Positions 27,000 to 39,443 of a stretch of 64,000 nt of DNA are shown here, in pieces. This DNA comes from Callaeas wilsoni (lineage: Eukaryota; Chordata; Aves; Passeriformes; Callaeidae), in NCBI GenBank assembly GCA_013398955.1, contig VWPU01019342.1:1-64000 (forward strand), given 5' to 3'. Below the pieces are notes generated by a model that was not told where the DNA came from, searched no databases, and was given only the letters and a program-made list of their open reading frames with translations. Every line of letters starts with the position of its first letter. Position 1 is the stretch's first letter. Position numbers and translations under genes: made by a program.

Positions 27000-27335
27000 T
27001 CATGAGTGTGCGCATGCAGGAGCGGGCAAGAGGGCCGGGAAGAATTTCTTTACGAAAAAAAAAAGCGGCAGCCCCATTCCTGAGCCGCTGTTGCTATGGG
27101 CCCGCGGGGCTCACAACAGATGGCAGGAGAGCCATCCCTGCGCCCGGCTCTGAAGCTGTCCACTCAAGCATGCCATTCGCATTCCCCACATTCCGCCGGG
27201 ACGTGGCCCCGGCGCAGGGCGGCCGGTCCCCGGGACACCGCGCCGCCCTCTCCTCTCCCCGAGACGCCCGCGCCGAGCCGCGGGGCCGGGATGTGAGGAG
27301 AAGCGAGACGACAAACCCTGTCGGGATACAGGATT
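27000..27335. promoter_or_regulatory. Intronic CpG island with NRF1-like site
   Basis: A CpG-dense block at about 27060-27330 is embedded in AT-richer intron. TGCGCATGC at 27009-27017 matches the core of the NRF1 site that is frequent in CpG-island promoters. On the minus strand, frames with several ATGs (for example MWGMRMACLSGQ) run to a moderate GTGAGC donor beginning at 27114. Upstream exon bases at that donor are poor (TT), and I do not call an exon. It may be an additional internal SHROOM3 promoter, an enhancer-type island or a start of non-coding RNA. Direction cannot be set from sequence. Confidence 0.5.
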
Positions 27336-30229
27336 TCGGTACTTTCTCTTCTGAGAGTTTCACTGACTGGGACAATGTGGTTTGCTAACCGGAGGCTCAG
27401 TCCTGGACACTGCCCGTTTCTGCGTCCTTGTAGTGGTCTGAATGGGAGTGAGAAAACAGCCCCCTAGGGCCTCGTCCAGACCAGGGCTATGCAAATTCCT
27501 GCTCCCTGGATGGAGGAGGCAGCAGCCTTCAGGATAAGGGCTTGAGGTGGGGAAGGCTGGACCGAGGCAGAAACATCCTCTTTGCTGAAAAGCCGTCATT
27601 GCACCCTGAACACTTCAGGGGAACACAGTTCAGAGCCAAGGCCATGGCCAAAAAGGATTCACAGGTGTCCAACAGGTGTTACCAACAGCTGAAAAGTGTG
27701 AGAGAAAGCGAGCAGAGAGAAAACAATGTAAAGATGGACTAAGAGAAGTGGCAGGTGGGAAAAGCATGATTTAAGCAGCAGAGATGTCCAGGTGTATAGA
27801 AAAGGGACATCAAATGCAGCAGCCAAAGACTTCAGGTATAGGATTCTGCCTTGCTGCTCCATCTAGGCTGGACCTACTCCAAGATTACCTGCAAGAGCCC
27901 TCACAATATGCAAAACCATGTTGAGGGTTGAACTCCCCATTCCTGGGAAGTTCATGGTTTCAGACTTCCTCTTTGTGCCCTGCAAATCCTGCCTGGGAAC
28001 CAAAGCGTGCCCCTGACTCCCAGCAAAGCGCTCCAAGCTCCCAGGGCACAGCCAGGCTAAGGCAAAGGCAATCCACCGTCACTCCCGTTTGGACACTTAA
28101 CGGCAGCGTTCTGGTCTCCTACACCCAAACAACAGCCGGGCTGGCTCTGCAGTGAGGAATTTAAATGTGATTTGCCTGTCACTTGCTGATCACACAGAAC
28201 AGGGTTCTTTGGGGCTAATTTGCATTTGGCTGCTGGAGTCACTGGGTTTTCCTTTTTTTGGGGGGGTGGTACAGCAAGGATGATGGAGACAAAGGGGCAG
28301 ATGCTGTGGGCTGGCTGTGTGCAGCTGGCCATTGCATTGTGCTGAGCTGCAGGGCTGCTCCGAGGCAGCCTGGGAAATGTGCTCCCTGCTCCCAGACAGG
28401 CTCAGCCCAAATCCAGCACCCCTCTCCTTTAGGGATGGGACTCGCCTGACCCTCCTAAATGCCGTCCTCCGAAAGCACCCGGGGGGGATAATGTTATTTT
28501 CTAGTTTGTTTTATTTCCAGTGCAGACATGAAGCAAGCCTTAAATTAGAGGAAAGAATCTGACTTTTGTTAAAAGTTGTTTGGGTGGCTGCATGTGCAGT
28601 CTTTTCTGTGCAGGCATGCAGGAAATTTTCCCTCCCTCTCACACACACAATGGTTTAGATTTGGTATTTATGAGCTTAAGTTAGAAATAAAGGAGGAATG
28701 AAGTTTCCAGGTGGCTCTTTCTTTCTTTAATCTTTCTTATGTTTCTCCCTCCCTGTCTTTTCTATCAGTCTTTAATCAAATTCCTGCTGTTACTTTTATT
28801 GAACAAAGGAGATGCTGGCACAGACCTGAAGTGCCTCTGTACGTAGGTTACCCTCTAACAGCCAAGTTGCTACGATTTATTACTAAATGGTCCCTGCAGG
28901 CTGTAATTTATGAAAGGCAGAAATAAACGTCCAAGCTTTGGCAACTGAGGTAAATGCTAATATCTGCTAATTCTTCAGCCACTTGGGCTTCTGTGAGGTA
29001 TTGCCTTTAGCCCTTTGAAGGCATCCAAAAGACTTCTCTTTAACACAATATAAAGCACAGAGAAAACAGTAGCATCAGCCCAAGATGAATTTTTCAATTT
29101 GCTTGAAGGGGGCGACCATCAAATCTCTTTAATTCAGGCATCTCTTCAAATTTCACATGGGAGGTTCCTCTCATTGCTGCAGCCTGGGAACATGCTCAGC
29201 CCTGTAGGCATCAGGCCAGGCAGCAGGGTGATGGGATCTGTGCTGTAAAACAACCTCTTCCTTCATGCTCTGGATCCTGGTCAGCTCTGCTGCCTCAGGA
29301 ATCTTTAGGAATACTCCCACGCCCACTGGTTTTGCCCCGGTATTCCACTAGCACCACTACAACTTGCTTTGACCTGCACCACCAACTTTCCCTAACCAGA
29401 CTGGATCACCACAGTTTAGAAAACAAACCAGTTACAATTTCCCTTGAAGTGCACAGCTAAAGCTTTGGCCCACAGTCAAAAATAAAACAACCCCAAAGAA
29501 ACTTGAAATTAAAAATATCCTAATAGCAATGAAGCAGCTAAGGAGTTTAGAGATTAGTTAATGGGTTTACTAAAGGAGTTGATGTGTCAGAAAATAATCA
29601 AAATCAAATCAAAGTTCAGTGAACTTAGTTGTATGATTCATGAGCAATCTAGAAGGGCGGATAGGTGTGTGTACAATATACGACAGGCCTTCAAGGAATG
29701 CAAATTTGTGCAGGCCCAACTGGAGCTACAGCGATTGCCAGCACTGGAGCTGTACTAATCGCCATCTCTCATGAACCAGCCTTTTTCACATTCTCTCTCT
29801 GCTCCTTGCAGTGTTGCCATATTGACCAAACAAGAGCATGTCCCAGATTGTGGGGCTGGTCCATCTCTGTTGAACAGTGATGTAAAGCGTTGGCCTGGTT
29901 TGACACTCACTTTAAATGACTCTCAACTTATAAAAGGTGAAGGCTGAAAAGAGTGCCACGAACCTGAGCATGGATTCTTCCAGACTATAAAGCTGCAAAC
30001 TGCACCCTACAAATCGTGGTGTGGACGTGAGACAGATCTCCTGCCTGCGAAGACTCAGCATCTCAAGTGCAAGGCATTAATATTACCCTTGGACACCGAG
30101 GGTGGGGATGGCCCTAAACACGCTGTACAGCTCTGGAAGCTCTCCCAAGTTCACCTCTCCCGTGAGCTTCTGGCAATTTTCTAGCCTGAAGTCTGAAATA
30201 TTTGCTCAGATTGCCCAACAGCCTCCCAG
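27336..30229. other. Intronic DNA between two CpG islands
   Basis: No recognisable exon or repeat was found. The sequence returns to the average base composition of the intron, with a G-rich run at about 28254-28268 and an AT-rich stretch after 28670. Open frames are short and unrecognised. Confidence 0.5.
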
Positions 30230-30490
30230 TGACAGACCGTGAGCGCCGGTGCAGCACCAGCTCCCCGTTTGCTTCGAGCTCGCTTAAAACAGAAGCCGAA
30301 AAATGCCCCCCGGCACTGCATGAGCACTCATTTGCTCCGAAGTTTACGATGGTCGTGACGTTTGGGACAGAGAGAGTCCTCAAGACTCCCGCCCTCCGTC
30401 TCCCCCAGCCCCGCGGCGCGGTCCAGCTGCCGCCCCCGGCACGAAGCCGCGCCTGGCTAGCTCTGCCGTGGCTGGCGAGAGGCCGCTTAC

Positions 30491-30830
30491 CTTCGGAGCC
30501 ACCAGAGGCAGGCTCAGGTATTCCCATCGTGGCGCCGGAGGCAGCCTGCCCGAGGGCAGCGCGGTGCTGGGAGCAGGGAACGGCAGCACCGCCTCGGAGC
30601 GCGGAGCCGCGGCGCAGAGCGACGGCGATAACGAGTTGCAGACACAGGTGCTGTGCGGAGAGGCACCTCGGCACCAATCCCGCAGCAAAAAGCAGGAGGT
30701 TCGCGCAGCACAGGCAGCTCAGATTACTGCCCTCCTACCCAGCAGTCGTCAGCAGGCCTGACAGACAGGAGCAGAGACCGTGAGGAAAGGGGGGAATGTG
30801 CTGAGTGAAAGTGCCAGTCAGCTCTGTCCC
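30491..30830 (-). other. Candidate alternative first exon (start peptide MGIPEPASGGSE)
   Basis: On the minus strand a leader from about 30830 reaches its first ATG at 30527-30525, with A at -3 and G at +4. It then reads MGIPEPASGGSE and stops at a consensus donor, GAAG/GTAAGC, with the last exon base at 30491. The coding part is 37 nt, so it ends in phase 1. The SHROOM3 PDZ exon ends in phase 2, so direct splicing to the same next exon would put this ATG out of frame. Translation would then have to start further downstream, or another exon must intervene. That fits a mostly non-coding leader exon for a PDZ-less isoform equally well. The 5' end is an estimate from the TATA-like box. No homology was recognised in the peptide. 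Confidence 0.4.
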
Positions 30831-30857
30831 GGCTCCCCGCAGATTTAGGCTTGGCCC

Positions 30858-30865
30858 CTCTTATA
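30858..30865 (-). promoter_or_regulatory. TATA-like box
   Basis: The minus strand reads TATAAGAG, preceded by TTAAT. It lies about 30 bp before a GC-rich leader that has no ATG for roughly 300 bases. The distance and orientation match a TATA element for the candidate first exon ending at 30491. Confidence 0.35.
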
Positions 30866-30870
30866 ATTAA

Positions 30871-33800
30871 CACCGGGCTTTGCGGGGAGAGAGGAGAAAA
30901 GAAACTATATCCAAGAAAAAAGTGTTTTCAGCCAGCCAGGAATGATCTATTGTTTCGCTCAAAGTTCACCCCTCAACTTGCAATTGAAGAATGTAATTGG
31001 GAGTACGGGTTGGGGGATAAATGCGGTGGAGAGGTGTAGCAGGCATGTCGGTCCCCCTTGCTCACTGGCCCCTAAGTTGGGGCTCAGCAATCGACTGCAC
31101 GGCTGAAAAAGATGCCACAGGGGAAGGCTGTGGACACTGGATGAAGTCCATGAAAACAGTCCCAGAAAAGCACCTGGCCCTCAACCCACTGGACCGACCC
31201 ATCCTGCTGCAGAGGAAGTCAGCCTAATGCAGCCAGGGAGGTTCAGGTGCTCTCTACCCAGCCAAGCTGCCTTAACATCCAAGAGAAAGCTGAAAACATA
31301 CATTAAATATATATTAAATGTATTAAATTAACATGCTTTTCCTACCAGGAGCAAAATGGTTCATTTCAGGCCAAGCAGAACACACAACTGCATTTCCATT
31401 TAACCCTAAATAGTTCTCTTTTCCAGCCCGGCTGTAAAATCAAAACATTCACAATCTCACCCATACTCTTCACCACATTTTCGCTACTCCAATGTCTCCT
31501 TTACTTCAAGTAAAGGGAATACATCATCCTCTTCCACACAGTTACCTTCCTGAGCGCCTCCATTCACCCCCTGACATTTCACCTGACAATAGTAATCATT
31601 TTTAAAAGCTTGGTAAACACAAAAGCCTAAGAGGTAACTCTGAGCTAACAGTCTCTTTTCAGGTTCTGAAAGATGTATTTTTTAAACACTATTTCTATTT
31701 TAGTTTCCTTACGCACTCTCAGTAGAAAAAAAGAGTTATGGTGTATTATGCAGGCATAACCTACCTTAAAATGTTTTACATACATGCTCTGAAGATCAGC
31801 CTTGCCTCCCTTCTAATGCCGAAGTCAGGCAGGAAGGTGAAGAAATGGAGATTGGAAAAAAAAAAGTTGTATATTCTTTGTCCATCTGTGTTTTGGTGAG
31901 TTAGTCAGGCTGCCCTGTGCTACACACAGGAAGAGTTGTGCATATAAAAGACCATTTGATACTGTCTGTGCAGTGTCTGCTCTTCATTGTTCTTTTGCCT
32001 GAGATATTCCATGTATCCAGCCGTAAGGGAGAAACAATACCAAGGGATTTGGATGACCTGTACAAGCCCATTCATAAAAAAACGTAAAGGAGTTACAGTA
32101 ATCGCTACACCCCAACATCTGTTTCGCTGAAGTAAATCCGGGCAAACACAATTTATATCAGTAGGATTACATCAGTGTTCATTAACCTCTCCTGACCCCA
32201 CCTCCCTTTCAGAGGAAACCTTGGATCAAGCAGGAAAAGCAAGGAAAAGATTTTGTGAAATGATTTTATATTAGTAGCTGAGCAACTAACCTGACTGTGG
32301 CTGTGTACACATATCCATCTGTACACATCAACGCCTCCCAACCAAGAAACCCCTTATAAATCCGTATTTATAGCCAGCTCCCGGCATTAAAGCCATGCAA
32401 CTGCAGCTTCTTACAGCAGGGATGGTGAAATGCAGCTATTCTCAGCTTCCCCCGCAGCTGCCCAGTGAAGGTGTCACCCTGCACCCCTCTGCACCTGGAC
32501 AGGTAACCAGAACCCCTCTCCTGTCCAAGTATTTGCCCTGTGGACTAAAGGTCACCCCAGACACCATCCCAGATAGTGAACGATGCACGGAGTGCTGGGA
32601 GAACACATGCTTGTTTGTCTGAGTTTTCATACTATTGTGACCTGATCCAGCCCCAACCTAATGCTCGGGAAATTCCAAAAGGAGGAGATTCACACTGTAA
32701 AAAGTACTTTGTATGGCGCTGGCAGAGCTTTTCCAGAGCCACTTGCTGACAAATTCAACCCCAGGTTGATTATTGCCTGAAGAAGGCAAACTAATCCACA
32801 GGCACTGGGTGAGAGGGGCAGCTGATTGGAATGGCAGTGGCTGGAAATTCTTGGGTTCCTAGTGCAGCTTCAGGTGAGGGGTCAGTCTGTAACATGCCAG
32901 AGACAGTAACACATCACGGTGGCTGGCATTTATTTTTTTCCAAGGCATTTGCCCAATGTTCCTGTCAGTGACCTAAAAGTTTCTTTTATTCAACAATTGT
33001 ATCTAGAGCTTCCTCACATTTATTACTCCCTGTGGTAAATTTCCTAAAAGCCTGTGAGTCCTGAGCTGTAGCTAATTAAATCCTAGACAGTAAGGATTTG
33101 CCAGCGATTTAAAAATTAAATTCTGTTCACCTCTCAGCTGTCTGTCCCTTCCTAATGAGACAGGAACTGCAAACATTTCGATGAATGCATGGAGAACTCC
33201 TCTATGAAAATACTGATGCTTGAGATATTAAAGACTGACCAGTTTGATCCACGACACAAGGAAATTTTAAAGCCTTTCCTCACCTGGGCACGGGATGTAC
33301 AGGCCTTGGAAATCCCATCCCAACAGTGGGTGAGGCCCCTGGTAGGCTTTGGCTGGTCTCACCCATTGGCATCACATGAGGAGCTGCAGACTCCAACCAG
33401 TGTCTCACTTTTTAGAGTGTTGAAAAGATGCACTTTAAAAGAGCTCAGACACAAGGAGACATGAGCAGGGGCATGCTGGAAAGCTGAGGAGGAGCTCACA
33501 ACAAACATAAAACAGTGCTAGACACAGACCACCCTGCCAGCCCTCGAATGCCAGCTTTGGCCTCTAAGCTGTCGGTCTTAAACATTCCATGTGCATGAAG
33601 CCTTCCTTTCTGCCGTTCCCCCAGTCATCACCACTGAACAACACCCAACCACACCGCAGAGCAGCTCTTTGGGAAGGCGCTCCTGCGCTGCTGCGGAGCG
33701 GGGTGTGGGCCAACGCCAATTCTAATTAATTTCATTCACAAAACTTGGATTTATTCGATGCAATTTTTTGGCACGCTGTCAAATACGGTACAAAATTACA

Positions 33801-35349
33801 TTAGTGTCATAAGAGGAAAGGATTAGTCGACAGACTTCTTTGAAGAATTGTGTTGGCACTTGTCTTTTTGTAAAAATGCCAGCAGCTTCCCCTCTCTCCA
33901 GGAACAGCCCATTTTCTCCTGGTCAATGAGGGAAATCACTGCTCAGTGAGGGTCTGAGCCAAAGCCTTTTGGAGTCTGTGGGAATCTTTCCACCAATTTC
34001 CATGGGCTTGAATCAGCTCTGAGCTGCAGATGTCAGCTGTACTGACATCTTCCTCCCACCCTTTGACACCTCCATAGGGTCATTTATCAGGTGGAGGGGA
34101 AGACTCTTTTCCCTTTATTTTTTCCTAAAGCCTTAGATATAGCAATTTGCTGCCAAACAAAGAACAACTCTGTAGCTATGGGATAAGTGCAGGTATTCAG
34201 GATGTCTGGGTTTAATTCCTGATCTTGCCACTGAGGTGTTTAAATGAGTTGATTGGAACCAGATCTGTCTGAAAACGCAGCACTGGCCCTGGGAGGCCCA
34301 CGCAGCCCAGCACCTTCTTGCTGCCGGCACCTGGAAACAGATGTGTCAGGAGGAGGATAAGAGCAGAACAAATACACCCACATGTCCAGGGTGCTCCAGC
34401 CCCAGCAGTTTGCAGTGTGCAAGTGTGACGCAGCCCCTGGTGCCCAGCACCAGGTTTTCCTGGGCCGCAGGACCGATGTTTGCAGGGGGTGTATCCCTGG
34501 GTGAATTCTCAGGCCGTTCAGAGCCTGCATAAACTGGCTTTCCTCTGATGCTCCCAGTCTCAGGGTTGCAGCATGCTTCTCCCAGCATCTCCCCCAGGTC
34601 TCATCGTTCACGCAAGGGGGCCCAGGGACAGGGATGTACCGAGAGAATAACCCAAATAACCCAAGTGATGCAGGGAATCTGTAGGGAAGCGTGAAAATAA
34701 ACATGCAGATTATGGTCATAGCCAAGGAGAAGCTTAATCCTTCCTTTTTGTACAGTTTTTTAGCACAACAGGAAAAGGAGGATAATGTTTTCTATCCCCA
34801 CTCCTCCTTTATTTGACTTGTATTTTTAGTCTGAGGTTCTTTGAGAAGGAAAAGAACTGCAGGCACTGCTAAGCCTGAGGCAGACACAAACCACTACCAC
34901 TGAAAACAGAAAACCAACCACCTTGAATACTGATCTTCACTAGGATATTGTCTATATCACATAAATAACACTTGAGCAGGCTTCTTGCGGTTGCTGGTGT
35001 CAGAATGACTGGATATATGCTAAGAGCACACATGTGCATCTTGGAGTAAGCAGTTTTGCTGTAAATCACAGCTAGTTTGAGATTCATGCTTAGTCCAATC
35101 TCACTGGCTCTGCAAACACAAGCGTCACCATCAGAGCCCCCACCCTGGGGTGATCCAAACCGGCACAGCCGCTCACATCCCAATCTGTGCTGGTCTGAGC
35201 CCTGAAAACAACACCCTGGAAGAGAGCTGCAGGGCCCCTGCACGTTGGCCTGGGCAGAGCAAGGGCCTAAAACCCTGGTAATTCTCTGCAGAACATTTTT
35301 CCTTGCTGCTCCACCAGCAAATTTTAATAGAGCTTTGCATTAATTAACC
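30871..35349. other. Intronic DNA, no gene recognised
   Basis: No splice-flanked exon or repeat family was recognised. AT-rich patches lie at about 31290-31330 and 33060-33125. The 161-codon minus-strand frame at 34240-34725 is unrecognised and treated as chance. Confidence 0.5.
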
Positions 35350-35379
35350 AAGCCTGAGGCTGGATCCCTCCGCAGTGCA

Positions 35380-35645
35380 CTCTCCCCTCAAGAAGAATGA
35401 CTCCATGCGCTGTGCCCTCTGCCCGCCCTGCACCCGCAATGGCTGAGGAGCGGCCCGTGGGAGGCCCTGGCTCAGGCAGCGTTTGTGCCGGGAAGGGCGT
35501 GTGGGACTTGTCCCCGTGGCCCTGGGTCCCCTTGGTGGCACAGCTCCGTGTGCCACCACGCCTGGCTGCCCTAATTGCCGCTGTTACGGACACGCTGGAC
35601 GTCCAGCCATGTAAACAGTGTGACGCTCCCGCAGCCATTCCTGCC
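35380..35645. promoter_or_regulatory. Small GC-rich, CpG-dense island
   Basis: Roughly 260 bp with about twenty CpGs stand out from the flanks. Both strands carry an open frame with a strong-context ATG. The plus strand has GCAATGGCTGAGG (ATG at 35439-35441) and ends at a stop at 35651. The minus strand has GGAATGGCTGCGG (ATG at 35638-35636) and ends near 35324. Neither product is recognisable, and overlapping open frames are expected in GC-rich DNA. It lies about 3.8 kb downstream of the PDZ exon in the gene's direction, so an intronic regulatory island is the simplest reading. Confidence 0.35.
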
Positions 35646-38600
35646 TACTGACCTGTGCAAAAGCCTATTTTTGGCAACTGCTCCAGGCCACTGTGGGGGC
35701 TGTAAAGCACACAAGGCCGTGCCCATGGTTTGAGCCTTATCTTCAGCTGATCCAGGCATGCACAACACAATTAGATCAGACTGATACCACTGAAAAGGGT
35801 CTTTTTAAAATTGCATCCAACTCTGCTTGGATACTGCAATTGGAGAGGAAGCAACAGAAAAAAAAAACAGGTTGGAAAAAATTATGTGGATTTCACAACA
35901 AACCAGCTAAGTCTTATTTCTTTTGTAGCTGTAGCTTTCAAACAGCTTTTCCTCCACCTGGTTAAAGATCAACTGAGTATCAAAACCTCTGTAAGGCAGT
36001 TTGCTGAGGACAGTGGGCCAGCCTCACGCTACAAAATCCAAGAAACTGGTCTCTCCAGTTTCCCATTGTGATTCACACCAACTGTTCCAAATGAGCAAAC
36101 CCTGAGCAAAGAGATCTCCCCAGCATCAGCCTGTGAATTCCTGAGGCCTGATGAAACTGGTTCTGTTCATACCCAGAGTGAGAGACATTTGTCGACAGCA
36201 GTGATAGGGACACACTGAGTCACTCCCTGGGCTGCAGAGTAGCTCCTACTCCAGCTGGTTCTGGCCTCAGCACAATGGAGTGTGAGGGTCAGCAAGGTCC
36301 CTCAGAGCACACCAGTTGCAGGCCAGAGGTGTACAGGAATGAGCAGACACATACATATCTGAGTCCATTGTCCTGGAAATGAATGGGCAAAACAAGTGAG
36401 GGATGGGCAGAGAGGCAGCACCTGGCTTTAGCAACAGCCTTTGAAGCAAGGGAGATGTGAGCAGCCCTGTTAAAGAAGCAGAGAAAACTGAACATTTGAA
36501 AACTGTCACTGAGGGCTTCTGAGCTGGGGATGAGACAATCAAAATACAGCTAGAGGGCATCCATGAAAACTATTCAACAGTTATCTCCCAAATAAGGATC
36601 CTCTTAGGGAATAGGCACAGGATTTACTTAACACTAGGGCTCATTAGGTCATTCTCTGCCTCTGCCCTACTGTAAGTCTGTAAGCAAGGAAGTAGAAAGT
36701 TTATAAATTGACAGCTTCATGTCTCTCCTCCTGCAAGCTCCTCCCTGGGGACAGCAGGACATTTGCACAGGAACGAGAGGCAGACTACGGTCCTCATGTA
36801 CTAAATACTCTGGTGCTGGTTATTTAATTTAAACCATTGGTATTTATTAATATTAAATATCCTTGTGAGACAGCTAATTTTTCTTATTGTTATTTAATTT
36901 AGCCTTTTACTCTTTCCTCTCATCCTGAATTTTCCCTGATTTTGCCTTCACTTGCCCTTCATTGAAACTATTCCCACTTTTCCCCTCCACTACACTGATC
37001 AATCAAACTTGAGTTGATGAAGACTGATGATGCACATCAGTTCTGACATTCCAAGGGAAATACCACATCATTGCATCAGCCAGTCTGCAGACCTGCAAGG
37101 TGTTGTAACATCTACTTTTGCTTAGTAACACACAGAGAGGCTCACCCTCTAAGTACTAAAGGCTTACCTTTGTCCTGAAATAAAAAACAAGATTAAATAG
37201 CAATCTGAGCATGCTATGTGGGCTATGACACAATACATCTGATTCAAAAAATGTGTGCTTTCTGTCTGGTGTGATGGTTGGTGTCACCACCGCAGCGTTA
37301 CAGAGAACTTCTGAGGTTTTCATTTGAAAAACAAATAGCTAAACCTTCAAAAACATGCTGACCTGGAATATGCTCTGCAAAGAACCAGAACCACATACAC
37401 CAAGCAGACTTTGCTGCTGTTTGTATATGACTTTTAAGGAGTAAAGTCTATGTCTGTGCGGGTTTGTGTCACTCCATAAGGAAGAGTTTCTGTGAATACT
37501 GAGAGCACTGACCAAAAATTCAGGTCACAAACAGGTCAGGAGGTTTTCAAACTGCTGGTACTTGCAGCAAGCAACCCTAATCCATTTCAATTCAACCATT
37601 ATGGCAAATTTACAAAAATCAGCATCACAAGCACTCCAAAAATAATTTATTTTCAGATGATGTAGTACTGCAAAGCATCGTCTTGTCCAACCAACCAAAC
37701 CCGACCCCACGTGGGAAGCAGGTTAGTGCTGCCTTTACCACGCTTAGTGGCTGAACTCATTCTGTCTGGGGTCAAAGTAATCTGCACCTCTTTCCTGTTT
37801 TCTCACCATTGTCCTCTGGAATCCTTATTTTACTCCTTCCTACCCTCCAGAACAGGAGACAAACTGTCTTCTTTTACCCTGGCCAGTGTGCTGAGTCTGG
37901 CCATTTCTGGTGATGGAGAGAATTCAGAGAAAATTGTGACCCACTGCTCACATAGCAGTCAGGACCTCACATTTTTTGGGTTTTGCTGCCTTCATGCCAG
38001 CACTGCAGGGTCACCTGGGACTGGGTCAAATTACCTGAAGACTGGGCTTTTAGCTCTTAATTGCAATTTTCCAGTTCTGAATTTATGGATTATCACTCAG
38101 CTTTAAATGTGCACAAAGGACCTGAAGTACCTTGGCAAGGGGATAGTATGTGAATGTAATACCTCTGAAAGTTAATTTGCTTGATCCTTCTAGTGGTGAT
38201 GAAATGAAGCCATGAAAGACTCCCAACCAAATTTTATTAATGTTCACTATAGTAATCCAAACCAGAAAAACATCAAAACCCCTTGCATACTCATTAAAGA
38301 GGAAAAAAAGGTGAAAAGGTCTTTGGAGTGTAAAAAAATGCAGAGAAACCATTAGATTACAAACCAAACAGGTTCTGTTTCCACAGTTTTGCTAAGTTAG
38401 TTTGAATTAAACATTTTGTTCAGTCAGTACAGTTGGATTACAATCTACATGGCCTTAAAGTAAAACCCATGTACTTTTGGAAAACATTCAAATTGCAACA
38501 AACATCTTTTGCAAATCCTCTCCCAATGAGTGCACAAACCATGTAACAGTTCTGTACATGAATATTCAGAATTTGCTGTGAGATTACCTAAAGATGTTTT

Positions 38601-39443
38601 AGTTAAACAACCAAACAGAGTCAGCAAAAGCACAAAGTACAGCCTAGAGAGCAGGAGGGCATCTGAGCTGGTCATACCTGCTCAGCTCAGGCATCACCAC
38701 TCAGATGTTACTCAGTTGTTCCAATTTAGTGACACAAAACTTTTGGGTCACCTTTTGGTTGACTAATGACAGCTCCCCAGCAGTGCTGATCTTTACCTAG
38801 ATTCCTTTTTGGCTTAAATTTGGAAATTGAGGACAGAGCACTCCATAAAGTGATACCAGCTATCACTTAACTGGCACAGACAGAAACTGGGCATGGCCAT
38901 GGCAAAAAACACAGAGGTAGCATTTCTATTAAGGTTTTAAAAAACAAACAACACAAATTCCAGACCCAAACATCATTGATTCAAAATCCTCTATCGCTCA
39001 CCTGCTGAACATCAAACAGCTCCAAATCTTGCTGAAGCCAGTGGAAACCTTTCTGCTGTCACAGCAACAGTGAGAACACGCAGCAAATGAGGCAAGAGCT
39101 ACGTGCAGAACTGTCACCCTTTGGCAGGGAGCCCCAAGCACTTGGGAGGAAGGTGGGACTGCTTGTACATCACTGAACAGGGATCCTGGAGTGTCATGTG
39201 GCAGGGGAGCAGTGCAAGAGAATTGGATGTTTCACATGCTTGGACATATCAGTGACAAAGGAGTCCTAGAAATACTGGATGAAAGAACAAGCATTTGCCC
39301 TTGGGCTCATGCCTGTGTGCTTAAAACAAGGCTTGTGCTAAGATTAGGCCAAGCCATAGGCTTGCAGCTGGAGAAGTGAGGGGCATGGCTGGGTGGTCTG
39401 TGGGGCAGGAGGAAGGCAGGGAATGAGTGTGGCTCTTGCGTAC
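35646..39443. other. SHROOM3: SHROOM3 intron immediately downstream of the PDZ exon
   Basis: The minus-strand gene continues into this interval through a GTACGC donor at 39443-39438. No further SHROOM3 exon was found here. An AT-rich stretch with several TTAAT/ATTTAA strings lies at 36820-36900. No repeat element was recognised. Confidence 0.7.

Larger units (their letters stand above)
30230..30870 (-). promoter_or_regulatory. CpG-island promoter candidate inside SHROOM3 intron
   Basis: The block at about 30230-30660 is very rich in CpG. On the minus strand it is preceded by a TATA-like TATAAGAG (plus positions 30858-30865), placing a likely start near 30830. From there to an ATG at 30527 there is no other ATG, as is typical of a genuine 5' leader. 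A CCAAT-type box lies at about 30674-30678, and TGACGTTT, a CRE-like half-site, at about 30356. The same-strand placement downstream of the PDZ exon suits a promoter for a PDZ-less SHROOM3 transcript. An independent or antisense transcript cannot be excluded. Confidence 0.5.

Noticed and set aside
30114..30783. Longest open frames of the window (187 codons minus, 193 codons plus)
   Set aside because: They overlap on opposite strands inside a CpG island, where stop codons are rare. The minus frame's apparent start is not an ATG, and the good donor at 30490 would interrupt it.
33301..33320. GGGATTTCCAAG checked as the end of the upstream PDZ exon
   Set aside because: It is followed by GC rather than a GT donor and lies downstream of the PDZ half-exon, on the wrong side.
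34240..34725. 161-codon minus-strand frame starting with a hydrophobic stretch
   Set aside because: The hydrophobic start suggested a signal peptide, but there is no family resemblance and the frame lies inside an intron without splice support.
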